From: Gammaproteobacteria bacterium
GTDB lineage: Bacteria > Pseudomonadota > Gammaproteobacteria > Burkholderiales > Burkholderiaceae_C
Reading direction: 5' to 3'
DNA length: 37,266 nt
Assembly: GCA_018820395.1 (NCBI GenBank)
Contig: JAHJOG010000020.1
Coordinates: forward strand, 1 to 37,266
Part shown: piece by piece, positions 26,917 through 36,249 of the stretch
Layout: each line of letters begins with the position of its first letter
How positions within the stretch are numbered: position 1 is the stretch's first letter
Program-made: the position numbers and the translations under genes
Notes under the pieces: model-generated
What the model saw: only the letters and a program-made list of their open reading frames with translations
Told to the model about the DNA's origin: nothing
Databases searched by the model: none

Positions 26917-28113
26917 ATGTCAATGTTCACCGCCGTCGAAATGGCGCCGCGCGACCCGATACTCGGCCTCAACGAACAGTTTGCCGCCGACAGCAACCCC
27001 AAGAAGGTCAACCTCGGCGTGGGCGTCTACTACGACGACGAAGGCAAGCTCCCGCTCCTGCAATGCGTCCGGGCGGTCGAGCAGAAGATGACGCAGTCGC
27101 CCACCGCGCGCGGCTATCTGCCCATCGACGGCATCGTCGCTTACGACAACGCGGTCAAGGGGCTGGTCTTCGGTGCCGACAGTGAGCCGGTCCAGTCGGG
27201 CCGCGTCGCAACCATCCAGGCCGTGGGCGGCACCGGCGGGCTGAAGGTCGGCGCGGACTTCCTCAAGAAGCTCAACCCCAAGGCCAAGGTCTTGATCAGC
27301 GACCCGAGCTGGGAAAACCACCGCGCCCTCTTCAGCGGAGCGGGCTTCGAGGTCGACACCTATCCTTATTACGACGCCGCGCGCCGCGGTATCGACTTCG
27401 ACGGCATGCTGGCGAAGCTCAATGCTTCCGAGGCAGGAACCGTCGTCGTGCTGCACGCCTGCTGCCACAACCCGACCGGCTATGACATCACGCCCGAGCA
27501 GTGGGACCAGGTCGTGGCAGCGGTCAAGGCGAAGAATCTCGTTGCGTTCCTCGACATGGCCTACCAGGGCTTCGGCTTCGGCATTCGCGAAGACGGCGCG
27601 GCGGTCGCCAAGTTCGTCGACGCAGGGCTGACCTTCTTCGTTTCGACTTCGTTCTCGAAGAGCTTCAGCTTGTACGGCGAGCGCGTGGGCGCCCTGTCGG
27701 TGCTGTGCGCGAGCAAGGAAGAGGCGGCGCGCGTGCTGAGCCAGCTCAAGATCGTGATCCGCACCAACTACAGCAACCCGCCGACGCACGGCGGCGCCGT
27801 CGTCGCCGCAGTGCTCGGCGACGCCGAACTGCGCGCACTGTGGGAAAAGGAACTCGGCGACATGCGCACCCGCATCAAGGCGATGCGCCAGAAACTGGTC
27901 GACGGGCTCAAGGCCGCCGGCGTCAAGCAGGACATGAGCTTCATCACCAGCCAGATCGGCATGTTCAGCTATTCGGGCCTCACCAAGGACCAGATGGTTC
28001 GCCTGCGGGACGAGTTCGGCGTTTACGGCACGGACACCGGCCGCATGTGCGTGGCGGCGCTCAACAGCAAGAACATCGACCACGTCTGCCAGTCGATCGC
28101 CAAGGTGCTCTGA
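26917..28113 (+). CDS. tyrB: Class I aromatic/aspartate aminotransferase
   Basis: This PLP enzyme moves the amino group between aspartate or aromatic amino acids and 2-oxoglutarate. The 398-residue product fits the AspC/TyrB family. It shows GTGGLK (105-110), the Asn185 cofactor contact in CCHNPTGYD, Asp213 and Tyr216 (FLDMAYQGFG), the Schiff-base Lys248 (SFSKSFSLYGERVGA) and the substrate-binding Arg of TDTGRMCVAAL near the C-terminus. TyrB and AspC cannot be separated by eye, so the symbol is a guess; burkholderial members are usually annotated as aromatic amino acid transaminases. An AAAGGA site lies nine bases before the ATG. Confidence 0.88.
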   Translation: MSMFTAVEMAPRDPILGLNEQFAADSNPKKVNLGVGVYYDDEGKLPLLQCVRAVEQKMTQSPTARGYLPIDGIVAYDNAVKGLVFGADSEPVQSGRVATIQAVGGTGGLKVGADFLKKLNPKAKVLISDPSWENHRALFSGAGFEVDTYPYYDAARRGIDFDGMLAKLNASEAGTVVVLHACCHNPTGYDITPEQWDQVVAAVKAKNLVAFLDMAYQGFGFGIREDGAAVAKFVDAGLTFFVSTSFSKSFSLYGERVGALSVLCASKEEAARVLSQLKIVIRTNYSNPPTHGGAVVAAVLGDAELRALWEKELGDMRTRIKAMRQKLVDGLKAAGVKQDMSFITSQIGMFSYSGLTKDQMVRLRDEFGVYGTDTGRMCVAALNSKNIDHVCQSIAKVL

Positions 28114-28124
28114 TCGGGAACTTG

Positions 28125-28155
28125 TACGCGGCGCGCCCGAGTGCGTGGCCGCGTA
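28125..28155 (+). terminator. Inverted repeat after tyrB
   Basis: TACGCGGC and GCCGCGTA form an eight-pair perfect stem around a 15-base GC-rich loop, 11 bases past the aminotransferase stop. There is no T-run, so it is a candidate Rho-assisted terminator or 3-prime stabiliser before phaZ. Confidence 0.4.
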
Positions 28156-28193
28156 TGGGTGTTTGTGCCTAGCACGATCGGGCCGCCGTGGGA

Positions 28194-28208
28194 TATATTG
28201 CACTGCAA
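28194..28208 (+). promoter_or_regulatory. phaZ promoter with TTGCA-C-TGCAA palindrome
   Basis: TATATT (28194-28199) resembles a -10 element about 30 bases before the phaZ ATG. It overlaps TTGCACTGCAA (28198-28208), a perfect palindrome around one base. TGC/GCA-type palindromes are recognised by PhaR, the PHB-sensing repressor, in several bacteria, so this is a candidate PhaR operator. No phaR gene is in the window, and the -35 is not clear. Confidence 0.4.
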
Positions 28209-28229
28209 CATAACAACTCTCCAGACCCG

Positions 28230-29687
28230 ATGCTCTACCACCTCTATGAGGCACAGCGCTCCCTGATGGAGCCGTTTGCCGACTTCGCACAAGCCGCCTC
28301 CAAACTCTACGGAAGCGGCGCTGTCTTCGGGCAGCTCCCCATGGCACAACGCTTGGCCGCCGGCTATGACCTTATGTATCGCCTGGGCAAGGACTACGAA
28401 AAGCCCGAGTTCGGCATCAAGACCGTCAAGGTCGACGACGACGACGTGGTGGTCCAGGAAACCGTCGCGATCGAAAAGCCCTTCTGCCAACTGCGCCGTT
28501 TCAAGCGCTACACCGATCAACCGCAGGTGCTACAAAAGCTCAAGCAGCAACCCGTGGTGCTGATCGTGGCTCCGCTTTCCGGCCACTACGCGACCCTGCT
28601 GCGCGACACCGTGCGCACCATGCTCTCGGCGCACAAGGTCTACATCACCGACTGGGTGAATGCCCGCCTGGTGGCGCTGTCCGAAGGCGAATTCCGCCTG
28701 AACGACTACGTGCACTACATCGAGGAATTCGTTCGGTACCTGCAGGCCGAATATGGCAACTGCCACGTCATCAGCGTGTGCCAGCCCACCGTGCCGGTGC
28801 TGGCAGCCATCTCGTTGATGGCGAGCCGCGGCGAGCAGACACCGCTGTCGATGACCATGATGGGTGGGCCGATCGACGCGAGAAGATCGCCGACCGCGGT
28901 CAACAACCTCGCGATGAACAAGAGCTACGAATGGTTCGAGAACAACGTGATCTATCGCGTGCCCGAGTCCTTCCCCGGCTCCGGCCGTCGCGTCTACCCC
29001 GGCTTTCTGCAGCACACCGGCTTCGTCGCGATGAACCCGGACCGCCATGCGACCAGCCACTACGACTACTTCAAGGACCTGATGAAGGGTGACGATGCGA
29101 GCGCCGAGGCGCATCGCAAGTTCTATGACGAGTACAACGCCGTGCTCGACATGGACGCCGACTACTACCTGGACACCATTCGCACCGTGTTCCAGGATTT
29201 CGAGTTGGTCAACGGCACCTGGGACGTCCAGAACCCGCAAGGCGAACAAGAACGCGTCAGGCCGCAGGACATCCGCGAAACCGCCCTGCTCACCGTCGAA
29301 GGCGAGCTCGACGACATCTCCGGTTCGGGCCAGACCCGCGCCGCCCACGAACTGTGTTCGGGCATCCCGGCAAACAACCATCAGCACTACGAGGCCAAGG
29401 GCGCAGGCCACTATGGCATCTTCAGCGGAAAGCGCTGGCGCGACCGCGTCTATCCCGAAGTGAAGGCCTTCATCGAGGCCCACGACCAGCCGCAGACACG
29501 CGCGGATTCATCGATCCTCGCTTCCGAAGACACGGTCAAGCCCCGCAAGCCGCGCTTGCAGGCCGCCGCGAGAAAAGCATCGCCGGCCCGCAAGACTGCG
29601 CCGGCGAAGAAGCCGACTTCCGCAACCCGCTCGTCATCGACGCGCAAGGCCGCAACCGGCGGTCGAGCGACGCGCACCGCGCGTTGA
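28230..29687 (+). CDS. phaZ: Intracellular polyhydroxyalkanoate (PHB) depolymerase with basic C-terminal tail
   Basis: PhaZ hydrolyses stored amorphous PHB granules. The 485-residue product belongs to the intracellular alpha/beta-hydrolase type with a Cys nucleophile: SVCQPTVP gives Cys184, matching Cys183 of Cupriavidus necator PhaZ1. The charge-relay residues are likely in EGELDD (about 361) and GAGHYG (His394). The family usually has about 410-420 residues. Here residues 437-485 form an extra tail rich in Lys, Arg, Ala, Ser and Thr (KPRKPRLQAAARKASPARKT...) that resembles histone H1-like or AlgP-type tails. No signal peptide is present, as expected. The ATG at 28230 was preferred over an alternative start 14 codons upstream that overlaps the promoter palindrome. 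rnfB starts 14 bases after the stop. Confidence 0.93.
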   Translation: MLYHLYEAQRSLMEPFADFAQAASKLYGSGAVFGQLPMAQRLAAGYDLMYRLGKDYEKPEFGIKTVKVDDDDVVVQETVAIEKPFCQLRRFKRYTDQPQVLQKLKQQPVVLIVAPLSGHYATLLRDTVRTMLSAHKVYITDWVNARLVALSEGEFRLNDYVHYIEEFVRYLQAEYGNCHVISVCQPTVPVLAAISLMASRGEQTPLSMTMMGGPIDARRSPTAVNNLAMNKSYEWFENNVIYRVPESFPGSGRRVYPGFLQHTGFVAMNPDRHATSHYDYFKDLMKGDDASAEAHRKFYDEYNAVLDMDADYYLDTIRTVFQDFELVNGTWDVQNPQGEQERVRPQDIRETALLTVEGELDDISGSGQTRAAHELCSGIPANNHQHYEAKGAGHYGIFSGKRWRDRVYPEVKAFIEAHDQPQTRADSSILASEDTVKPRKPRLQAAARKASPARKTAPAKKPTSATRSSSTRKAATGGRATRTAR

Positions 29688-29701
29688 CGCTGGGGCGAGC
29701 G

Positions 29702-30337
29702 ATGCCGTTGAAGCCTCTGGCCGAACGGCTTCTCGACGCTCTGCCGCAGACGCAATGCACGCGCTGCGGCTACGACGACTGCAACGCCTACGCGCTCGCC
29801 ATCGCCGCGGGCGATGCTGACATCGACCAGTGCCCGCCCGGTGGCGCCGAGGGCGTGGCCCGGCTTGCCGCAGTCGTCGGGCAACCCGAACGCGCGGGCC
29901 GGCCGGTCGACGCCGAATTCGGCGCCGAAGGCCCGCGCAGTCTGGCGGTCATCGACGAAGCCTGGTGCATCGGTTGCACGCTCTGCCTCGACGCCTGCCC
30001 GACTGATGCCATCGTCGGCATGCACAAACGCATGCACACGGTCATCGATGTGCACTGCACGGGGTGCGAACTCTGCATTCCGGTGTGCCCGGTCGATTGC
30101 ATCTCTCTCGATACCGCCACGCCGGGTCGAAGCGGCTGGGACGCCTGGTCGCAGGCGCAAGCCGACGACGCGCGCGCACGCTACGCGATCCATGCTGCGC
30201 GAGCCAAGGTCAACCCACCTGACGAAGTGGCCCCGGACGACGCCGCGGCCGAGGGCCTTGCGGAGCGAAAGCGATCGATCGTCGAAGCTGCACTCGCCCG
30301 CGCGCGGGCCGGCAACGCCGGGCGCTCGAACCGCTGA
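29702..30337 (+). CDS. rnfB: RnfB-like ferredoxin, orphan
   Basis: The 211-residue product has a four-Cys cluster domain of RnfB type (Cys19, Cys22, Cys27, Cys44 in TQCTRCGYDDCNAY...CPPGG). Two [4Fe-4S] ferredoxin motifs follow (Cys89/92/95/99 and Cys119/122/125/129). In Rnf/Rsx complexes RnfB carries electrons between the soluble donor and the membrane subunits. It normally has an N-terminal membrane anchor, which is missing here, and no rnfA, C, D, G or E is nearby. It therefore looks like a soluble, stand-alone relative, a form often annotated as RnfB in Burkholderiales. Electron partners are unknown. The ATG has a GGGGCG site six bases upstream and follows phaZ by 14 bases, so the two may share an mRNA. 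Confidence 0.82.
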   Translation: MPLKPLAERLLDALPQTQCTRCGYDDCNAYALAIAAGDADIDQCPPGGAEGVARLAAVVGQPERAGRPVDAEFGAEGPRSLAVIDEAWCIGCTLCLDACPTDAIVGMHKRMHTVIDVHCTGCELCIPVCPVDCISLDTATPGRSGWDAWSQAQADDARARYAIHAARAKVNPPDEVAPDDAAAEGLAERKRSIVEAALARARAGNAGRSNR

Positions 30338-30420
30338 CGCGTCGAATCGCCGGCACGCCTGCAACCCGCGCGACGCCCAGCCTCGCCAGGCCAGGCCGTA
30401 CGCAGGTCAGCCAGGCATTC

Positions 30421-30918
30421 TCAGCCGCCAGCCAGCGCCGAGAACGCGGACACCACTTCCGGCGGCGCCTGGACGAGTTCGATCAGCACGCCTTCGCCAG
30501 CCACCGGAAACTGCTCGTTGCTCTTCGGATGCACGAAGCAGATGTCGAATCCGGCCGCGCCCTTGCGGATGCCTCCCGGCGCAAAGCGCACGCCCTGCGC
30601 GGTCAACCAGTCGACCGCTCGCGGCAGGTCGTCGATCCACAGGCCGACGTGATTCAGCGGCGTGGTGTGCACCGCCGGCTTCTTGTCGGGGTCGAGCGGC
30701 TGCATCAGGTCGACCTCGACCTTGAACGGCCCGGCGCCCATCGCGCAGATGTCCTCGTCGACGTTCTCTCGTTCGCTCCTGAAGTTGCCAGTCACCTCGA
30801 GCCCGAGCATCTCGACCCACAACGTCTTGAGCCGCTCCTTGTCGGGCCCGCCGATGGCGATTTGCTGGATGCCCAGAACCCGAAAGGGCCGCGCCGGTGC
30901 CGTACCTTCGTTCATCAT
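30421..30918 (-). CDS. VOC (glyoxalase-fold) protein in the propionyl-CoA operon
   Basis: The 165-residue product has two beta-alpha-beta-beta-beta units of the vicinal oxygen chelate fold (about 14-74 and 87-150). Its operon supports a role as methylmalonyl-CoA epimerase, which links PccAB to the mutase. The likely metal ligands, however, are Gln18 or Gln19 (GIQQIAIG), Glu68, His90 (LNHVGLWID) and Glu147 (LIELVQ). The first position is Gln where epimerases have His, and this resembles the Gln/Glu/His/Glu site of human glyoxalase I. It could therefore be a lactoylglutathione lyase-like enzyme or another VOC enzyme. Its start overlaps the pccA stop by four bases. A second ATG at 30915 is possible. 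Confidence 0.8.
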   Translation of the reverse strand: MMNEGTAPARPFRVLGIQQIAIGGPDKERLKTLWVEMLGLEVTGNFRSERENVDEDICAMGAGPFKVEVDLMQPLDPDKKPAVHTTPLNHVGLWIDDLPRAVDWLTAQGVRFAPGGIRKGAAGFDICFVHPKSNEQFPVAGEGVLIELVQAPPEVVSAFSALAGG

Positions 30919-32963
30919 TCGAACTCCATGATCACCTGATCGACCGTGAGCGACTCGCCCTTGGCCGCTTCGATGCGCCCGACCACGCCGTCCTGCGTGG
31001 CGAAGAGCACGTTCTCCATCTTCATCGCCTCGATCACCGCGAGCTTCTCGCCGGCGCGCACTTGCTGCCCCGGCTCGACCGACACCTCGACCAGCAAGCC
31101 CGGCATCGGCGACATGAGAAATCGGCTCAAGTCCGGCGGCGCCTTGAAGGGCATCAAGGCCATCAACTTCGCGCCCTCCGGCGACAGGACGATCGCGTCG
31201 ATCTGCGCTCCGCCATGGGCGATCCGCAGCGCCACAGGATTCTTGCCCGCGCCGCGCTCCACCTGCGCCGTGAACGGACGGCCGTCGACCTGCCCCGCAA
31301 CCCGCACGCTGCCGAGCGGCGACGTGGAGTGGATCCGGTACTGGCGCGGCCCGACAGCGATCGTCAATGCGCCTTCATCCTCCGTGCCGTTGGACACCGA
31401 CACCGGCGTGTATGCGTGGCGGCCTTGCGGGTCGAGCACCACCACCACGGCCTGCTCGCGCAACTTCACGCCATGGCCCGCGAGCTGACCGCTGATGCCG
31501 GCCGCGCGCGTGCGGAAGCGGCGATGCATGAAGGCCGCCAGCGCCACCAGGAAATCCGGGTCGTCGTGCGGCACGTCCTCTGCGTGAAACCCCTTGCCGT
31601 AATGCTCGGCGATGAAGCCGGTGTTGAAATCGCCGCGCTTGAAATCGACATGCGCGAGCAAAGCGGCCTGAAAAGGGATGTTGCTGCTGATGCCCCGGAT
31701 CACGAAGCCGTCGAGCGCCTCGCGCATCTTCGCGATGGCTTCGTCGCGATCGCGCCCGTGCACGATGAGCTTGGCGATCATCGAGTCGTAGAACATCGGG
31801 ATCTCGCCGCCTTCGTAGACGCCGGTGTCCACGCGCACGCCGTGCAGATGCTCGGTATCGGTGGCGAACATGGTTTCGACCGGCGGCTGAAAGCGCACCA
31901 GCCTCCCGGTCGACGGCAGGAAGTTGCGAAACGGGTCTTCGGCGTTGATGCGGCATTCGATCGCCCAGCCGTCGCGCTTGACGTCTTCCTGCGCGAGCGG
32001 CAGCGCCTCGCCGGCCGCCACCCGGATCATGAGTTCGACCAGGTCGAGGCCGGTGATGCACTCGGTCACCGGATGCTCCACCTGCAGCCGGGTGTTCATT
32101 TCCAGAAAGTAGAAGCTCTGGTCCTTGCCCACCACGAACTCGACCGTGCCGGCGCTCTGGTAGTTCACCGCCTTGGCGAGCGCCACGGCCTGCTCGCCCA
32201 TGGCTTTGCGCGTTGCTTCGCTGATGAAGGGAGACGGCGCCTCCTCGATCACCTTCTGGTGGCGCCGCTGGATCGAGCATTCGCGCTCGTTCAGGTAGAT
32301 CACGTGGCCATGGGCATCGCCCAGCACCTGGATCTCGATGTGGCGCGGCTCTTCAACGAACTTCTCGATGAAGACACGGTCGTCGCCGAAGCTGTTGCGC
32401 GCCTCGTTGCGGCAAGAGGTGAAGCCTTCGAAGGCGTCCTTGTCGTCGTAGGCCACGCGAAGCCCCTTGCCGCCCCCGCCCGCCGACGCCTTGATCATCA
32501 CCGGGTAGCCGATGTCGCGCGCGATCTCGACCGCGCGCTCGGCACTGTCGATGGCGTCGTTCCAGCCCGGAATGGTGTTGACCTTGGCCTCGTTCGCGAG
32601 CTTCTTCGATGCGATCTTGTCGCCCATGGCGGCGATCGAGTGGTGCTTGGGCCCGATGAAGACGATGCCCTCTTCTTCGACGCGCCGCGCGAAGGCTTCG
32701 TTCTCGGAAAGAAAACCGTAGCCCGGGTGCACTGCCTGCGCGCCGGTCTTCTTGCAGGCTTCGATGATGCGGTCGGCGAGCAGGTAGCTTTCGCGGCTCG
32801 GGGAGGCGCCGATGTGCACCGCCTCGTCGGCGAGTTCGACGTGCCGCGCGTCCTTGTCCGCGTCGGAATACACCGCCACTGTCTGGATGCCCATCTTCCG
32901 TGCCGTCTTGATGACGCGGCAGGCGATTTCGCCCCGGTTGGCAATGAGGATCTTCTTGAACAT
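30915..32963 (-). CDS. pccA: Propionyl-CoA carboxylase alpha (biotin carboxylase and biotin carrier)
   Basis: PccA carboxylates its biotin with ATP and bicarbonate, and PccB transfers the carboxyl to propionyl-CoA to form methylmalonyl-CoA. The 682-residue product has the biotin carboxylase domain (1-450: [14 protein letters not shown], the ATP-grasp loop [10 protein letters not shown], and [14 protein letters not shown]). The BT region follows (about 460-600), then a C-terminal biotinyl domain with the AMKM site (Lys648). The neighbours (pccB, meaB, scpA) favour propionyl-CoA over acetyl- or methylcrotonyl-CoA. The ATG at 32963 gives the family-standard N-terminus; a longer frame overlaps the GST gene and was rejected. 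A GGAG-type site precedes it. Confidence 0.95.
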   Translation of the reverse strand: MFKKILIANRGEIACRVIKTARKMGIQTVAVYSDADKDARHVELADEAVHIGASPSRESYLLADRIIEACKKTGAQAVHPGYGFLSENEAFARRVEEEGIVFIGPKHHSIAAMGDKIASKKLANEAKVNTIPGWNDAIDSAERAVEIARDIGYPVMIKASAGGGGKGLRVAYDDKDAFEGFTSCRNEARNSFGDDRVFIEKFVEEPRHIEIQVLGDAHGHVIYLNERECSIQRRHQKVIEEAPSPFISEATRKAMGEQAVALAKAVNYQSAGTVEFVVGKDQSFYFLEMNTRLQVEHPVTECITGLDLVELMIRVAAGEALPLAQEDVKRDGWAIECRINAEDPFRNFLPSTGRLVRFQPPVETMFATDTEHLHGVRVDTGVYEGGEIPMFYDSMIAKLIVHGRDRDEAIAKMREALDGFVIRGISSNIPFQAALLAHVDFKRGDFNTGFIAEHYGKGFHAEDVPHDDPDFLVALAAFMHRRFRTRAAGISGQLAGHGVKLREQAVVVVLDPQGRHAYTPVSVSNGTEDEGALTIAVGPRQYRIHSTSPLGSVRVAGQVDGRPFTAQVERGAGKNPVALRIAHGGAQIDAIVLSPEGAKLMALMPFKAPPDLSRFLMSPMPGLLVEVSVEPGQQVRAGEKLAVIEAMKMENVLFATQDGVVGRIEAAKGESLTVDQVIMEFE

Positions 32964-32983
32964 TCTTTCGTCTCCGTCGCGGG

Positions 32984-33604
32984 CTACTGCAGGCCGAGCT
33001 GCTTGCGCATCGCCGCGTTGCGTTCTTCTGCGCGCTGGAGGGCGGGACGCGCCTCCAGCCGTTCGATGTAGGCGGAAAAGATCGGCGTCGGCTCGATCTG
33101 CTTGAAGCCGACCATGAAGCGCAGCGTGCCGCCGAACACCACGTCGGCCATGGAGAAGCGGTCGCCCAGCACATAGGGCCGATCCGCAATGGCGCTTTCG
33201 GCCGCAGCCAGCATGGCGGCGTGGCTGCCCCAACCCGCCGAGACTTCCTTGACCTCCCAGCCCGAGTGCCTGGCCATCACGGCCGGCTCGATGACGCTGG
33301 GCGAAAAGAAGGACCAGCGCAGGTACGTTCCGCGCTCCGACGCGTCCAGCGCGGGGGCCAGTCGTCCGGGTGCATAACGGTCCGCCAGATAGAGAGCGAT
33401 GGCTGCGGCTTCCGTGACGACGAGTTCGCCATCCACGAGCGTGGGCACCTTGCCCATCGGATTCTTCGCGGTCAACTCGGGCCCCTTGTGCTCGCCCTTC
33501 AGGATGTCGACGACTTCGAGTTCATACGGCACGCCCACCTCTTCGAGCGGCCAAAGCGTACCGGCGGCGCGGGAATACGGGTGGTAGTAGAGGCTCAGGG
33601 ACAT
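32984..33604 (-). CDS. Glutathione S-transferase family protein
   Basis: The 206-residue product has an N-terminal thioredoxin-fold GST domain (about 1-80: LYYHPYSRAAGTLWPLEEVGV, NPMGKVPTLVDGE, and the glutathione-binding TEAAAIALYLADRY). An all-helical C-terminal domain follows (about 88-206, with FSMADVVFGGTLRF, the conserved Asp of the N-capping box). It is encoded between pccB and pccA, 26 and 20 bases from each, clearly inside the operon. Substrate is unknown; a role in handling electrophilic side products of propionyl-CoA metabolism is only a guess. Confidence 0.9.
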   Translation of the reverse strand: MSLSLYYHPYSRAAGTLWPLEEVGVPYELEVVDILKGEHKGPELTAKNPMGKVPTLVDGELVVTEAAAIALYLADRYAPGRLAPALDASERGTYLRWSFFSPSVIEPAVMARHSGWEVKEVSAGWGSHAAMLAAAESAIADRPYVLGDRFSMADVVFGGTLRFMVGFKQIEPTPIFSAYIERLEARPALQRAEERNAAMRKQLGLQ

Positions 33605-33630
33605 GGCATCGGCTCCTTGTGCGCCGCCGT

Positions 33631-35163
<1,533 letters not shown>

Positions 35164-35172
35164 CGCGTCATG

Positions 35173-36246
35173 TCAAAGTGAGAGTTCTTGATTCGCCTGC
35201 GCGGCGAGCAGCTGTCGCGCGGCGGTCGATGCAGGCAAGGTACCCGCAGCGACCTGCGAGATCGTTTCGGGCAGCAGGGCCCGCACCTTCGGATGTTGGC
35301 GAAAGGCCTGCTTGAGCCCGGCGTCGATGCGTTCCCACATCCACGAAAGCGCCTGCTTCTCGCGTCGCGACTCGAAGCGCCCATTGGCGGTCTGCAGCGC
35401 CTTGAATTGCAGCACCTCGCCCCAGAACGCGTCGACGCCCGTGCCGAGCAAGGCGCTCAGCTGCATCACGCGGGGCAGCCACAGGCGCAGCTCTTCGGCC
35501 TGAGGCGAGCCCGGCTCGGCATGTGCGAGACGCACTGCCTGCGCATGCGCGGGGTTGCCGTGATGGCCGAAGAGGCGCAGGGCCGAGCTGATCTGGGCCT
35601 GGGCGCGGGTCGCCGCGTCGCGGTCGAGATCGGCCTTGTTGATGACGACCAGATCCGCCAGCTCCATCACGCCCTTCTTGATGGCCTGCAGATCGTCGCC
35701 GGCATTGGGAAGCTGCATCAGCACGAACATGTCGGTCATGCCGGACACCGCCGTTTCGCTCTGGCCGACGCCGACGGTTTCGACGATCACCACGTCGTAG
35801 CCGGCCGCCTCGCACACCAGCATGGCTTCACGCGTTTTTTCGGCCACACCGCCCAGCGTGCCGGACGACGGGCTGGGCCGGATGTACGCCTGCTCGTGCA
35901 CCGACAACCGCTCCATGCGCGTCTTGTCGCCGAGGATCGAGCCGCCCGACACCGAGGACGACGGGTCGATCGTGAGCACCGCCACGCGGTGCCCCAGGCC
36001 GATCAGATAGAGCCCCAGCGTTTCGATGAAGGTGGACTTGCCCACGCCCGGCACGCCCGAGATGCCCAGCCGGAACGACCGGCCCGTGTGCGGCAGGATG
36101 GCCGTGAGCAAGTCGTCGGCCCGCGCGCGGTGGTCCGCCCGCGTCGATTCGAGCAGCGTGATCGCCTTGGCCATGGCGCGCCTCTGCGGCGGGCCGGCCG
36201 TGCTCGTCAGCGCTTCGGCGCTGACCAGATTGCCGAGGGCACCCAT
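35173..36246 (-). CDS. meaB: Methylmalonyl-CoA mutase-associated G3E GTPase MeaB
   Basis: MeaB guards the B12 mutase: it gates cofactor loading and protects against inactivation. The 357-residue product has the P-loop GVPGVGKST (64-72), the switch segment ETVGVGQSE (about 156-164), the GTP-base motif NKAD (203-206) and a C-terminal dimerisation arm. Older annotation calls this family ArgK. The first ATG lies four bases from the scpA stop. A second ATG at 36174 has an AGAGG site six bases upstream and would give 333 residues, closer to the family norm, so the real start may be there. Confidence 0.93.
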   Translation of the reverse strand: MGALGNLVSAEALTSTAGPPQRRAMAKAITLLESTRADHRARADDLLTAILPHTGRSFRLGISGVPGVGKSTFIETLGLYLIGLGHRVAVLTIDPSSSVSGGSILGDKTRMERLSVHEQAYIRPSPSSGTLGGVAEKTREAMLVCEAAGYDVVIVETVGVGQSETAVSGMTDMFVLMQLPNAGDDLQAIKKGVMELADLVVINKADLDRDAATRAQAQISSALRLFGHHGNPAHAQAVRLAHAEPGSPQAEELRLWLPRVMQLSALLGTGVDAFWGEVLQFKALQTANGRFESRREKQALSWMWERIDAGLKQAFRQHPKVRALLPETISQVAAGTLPASTAARQLLAAQANQELSL

Positions 36247-36249
36247 CGA

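Noticed and set aside
30338-30420. Possible terminator between convergent rnfB and the VOC gene
   Set aside because: Only short imperfect GC repeats are present, with no stable stem and no T-run.
30897-33071. Open frame of 724 codons on the plus strand opposite pccA
   Set aside because: It is an antisense shadow of the biotin carboxylase gene, rich in His, Arg and Val with no motif.
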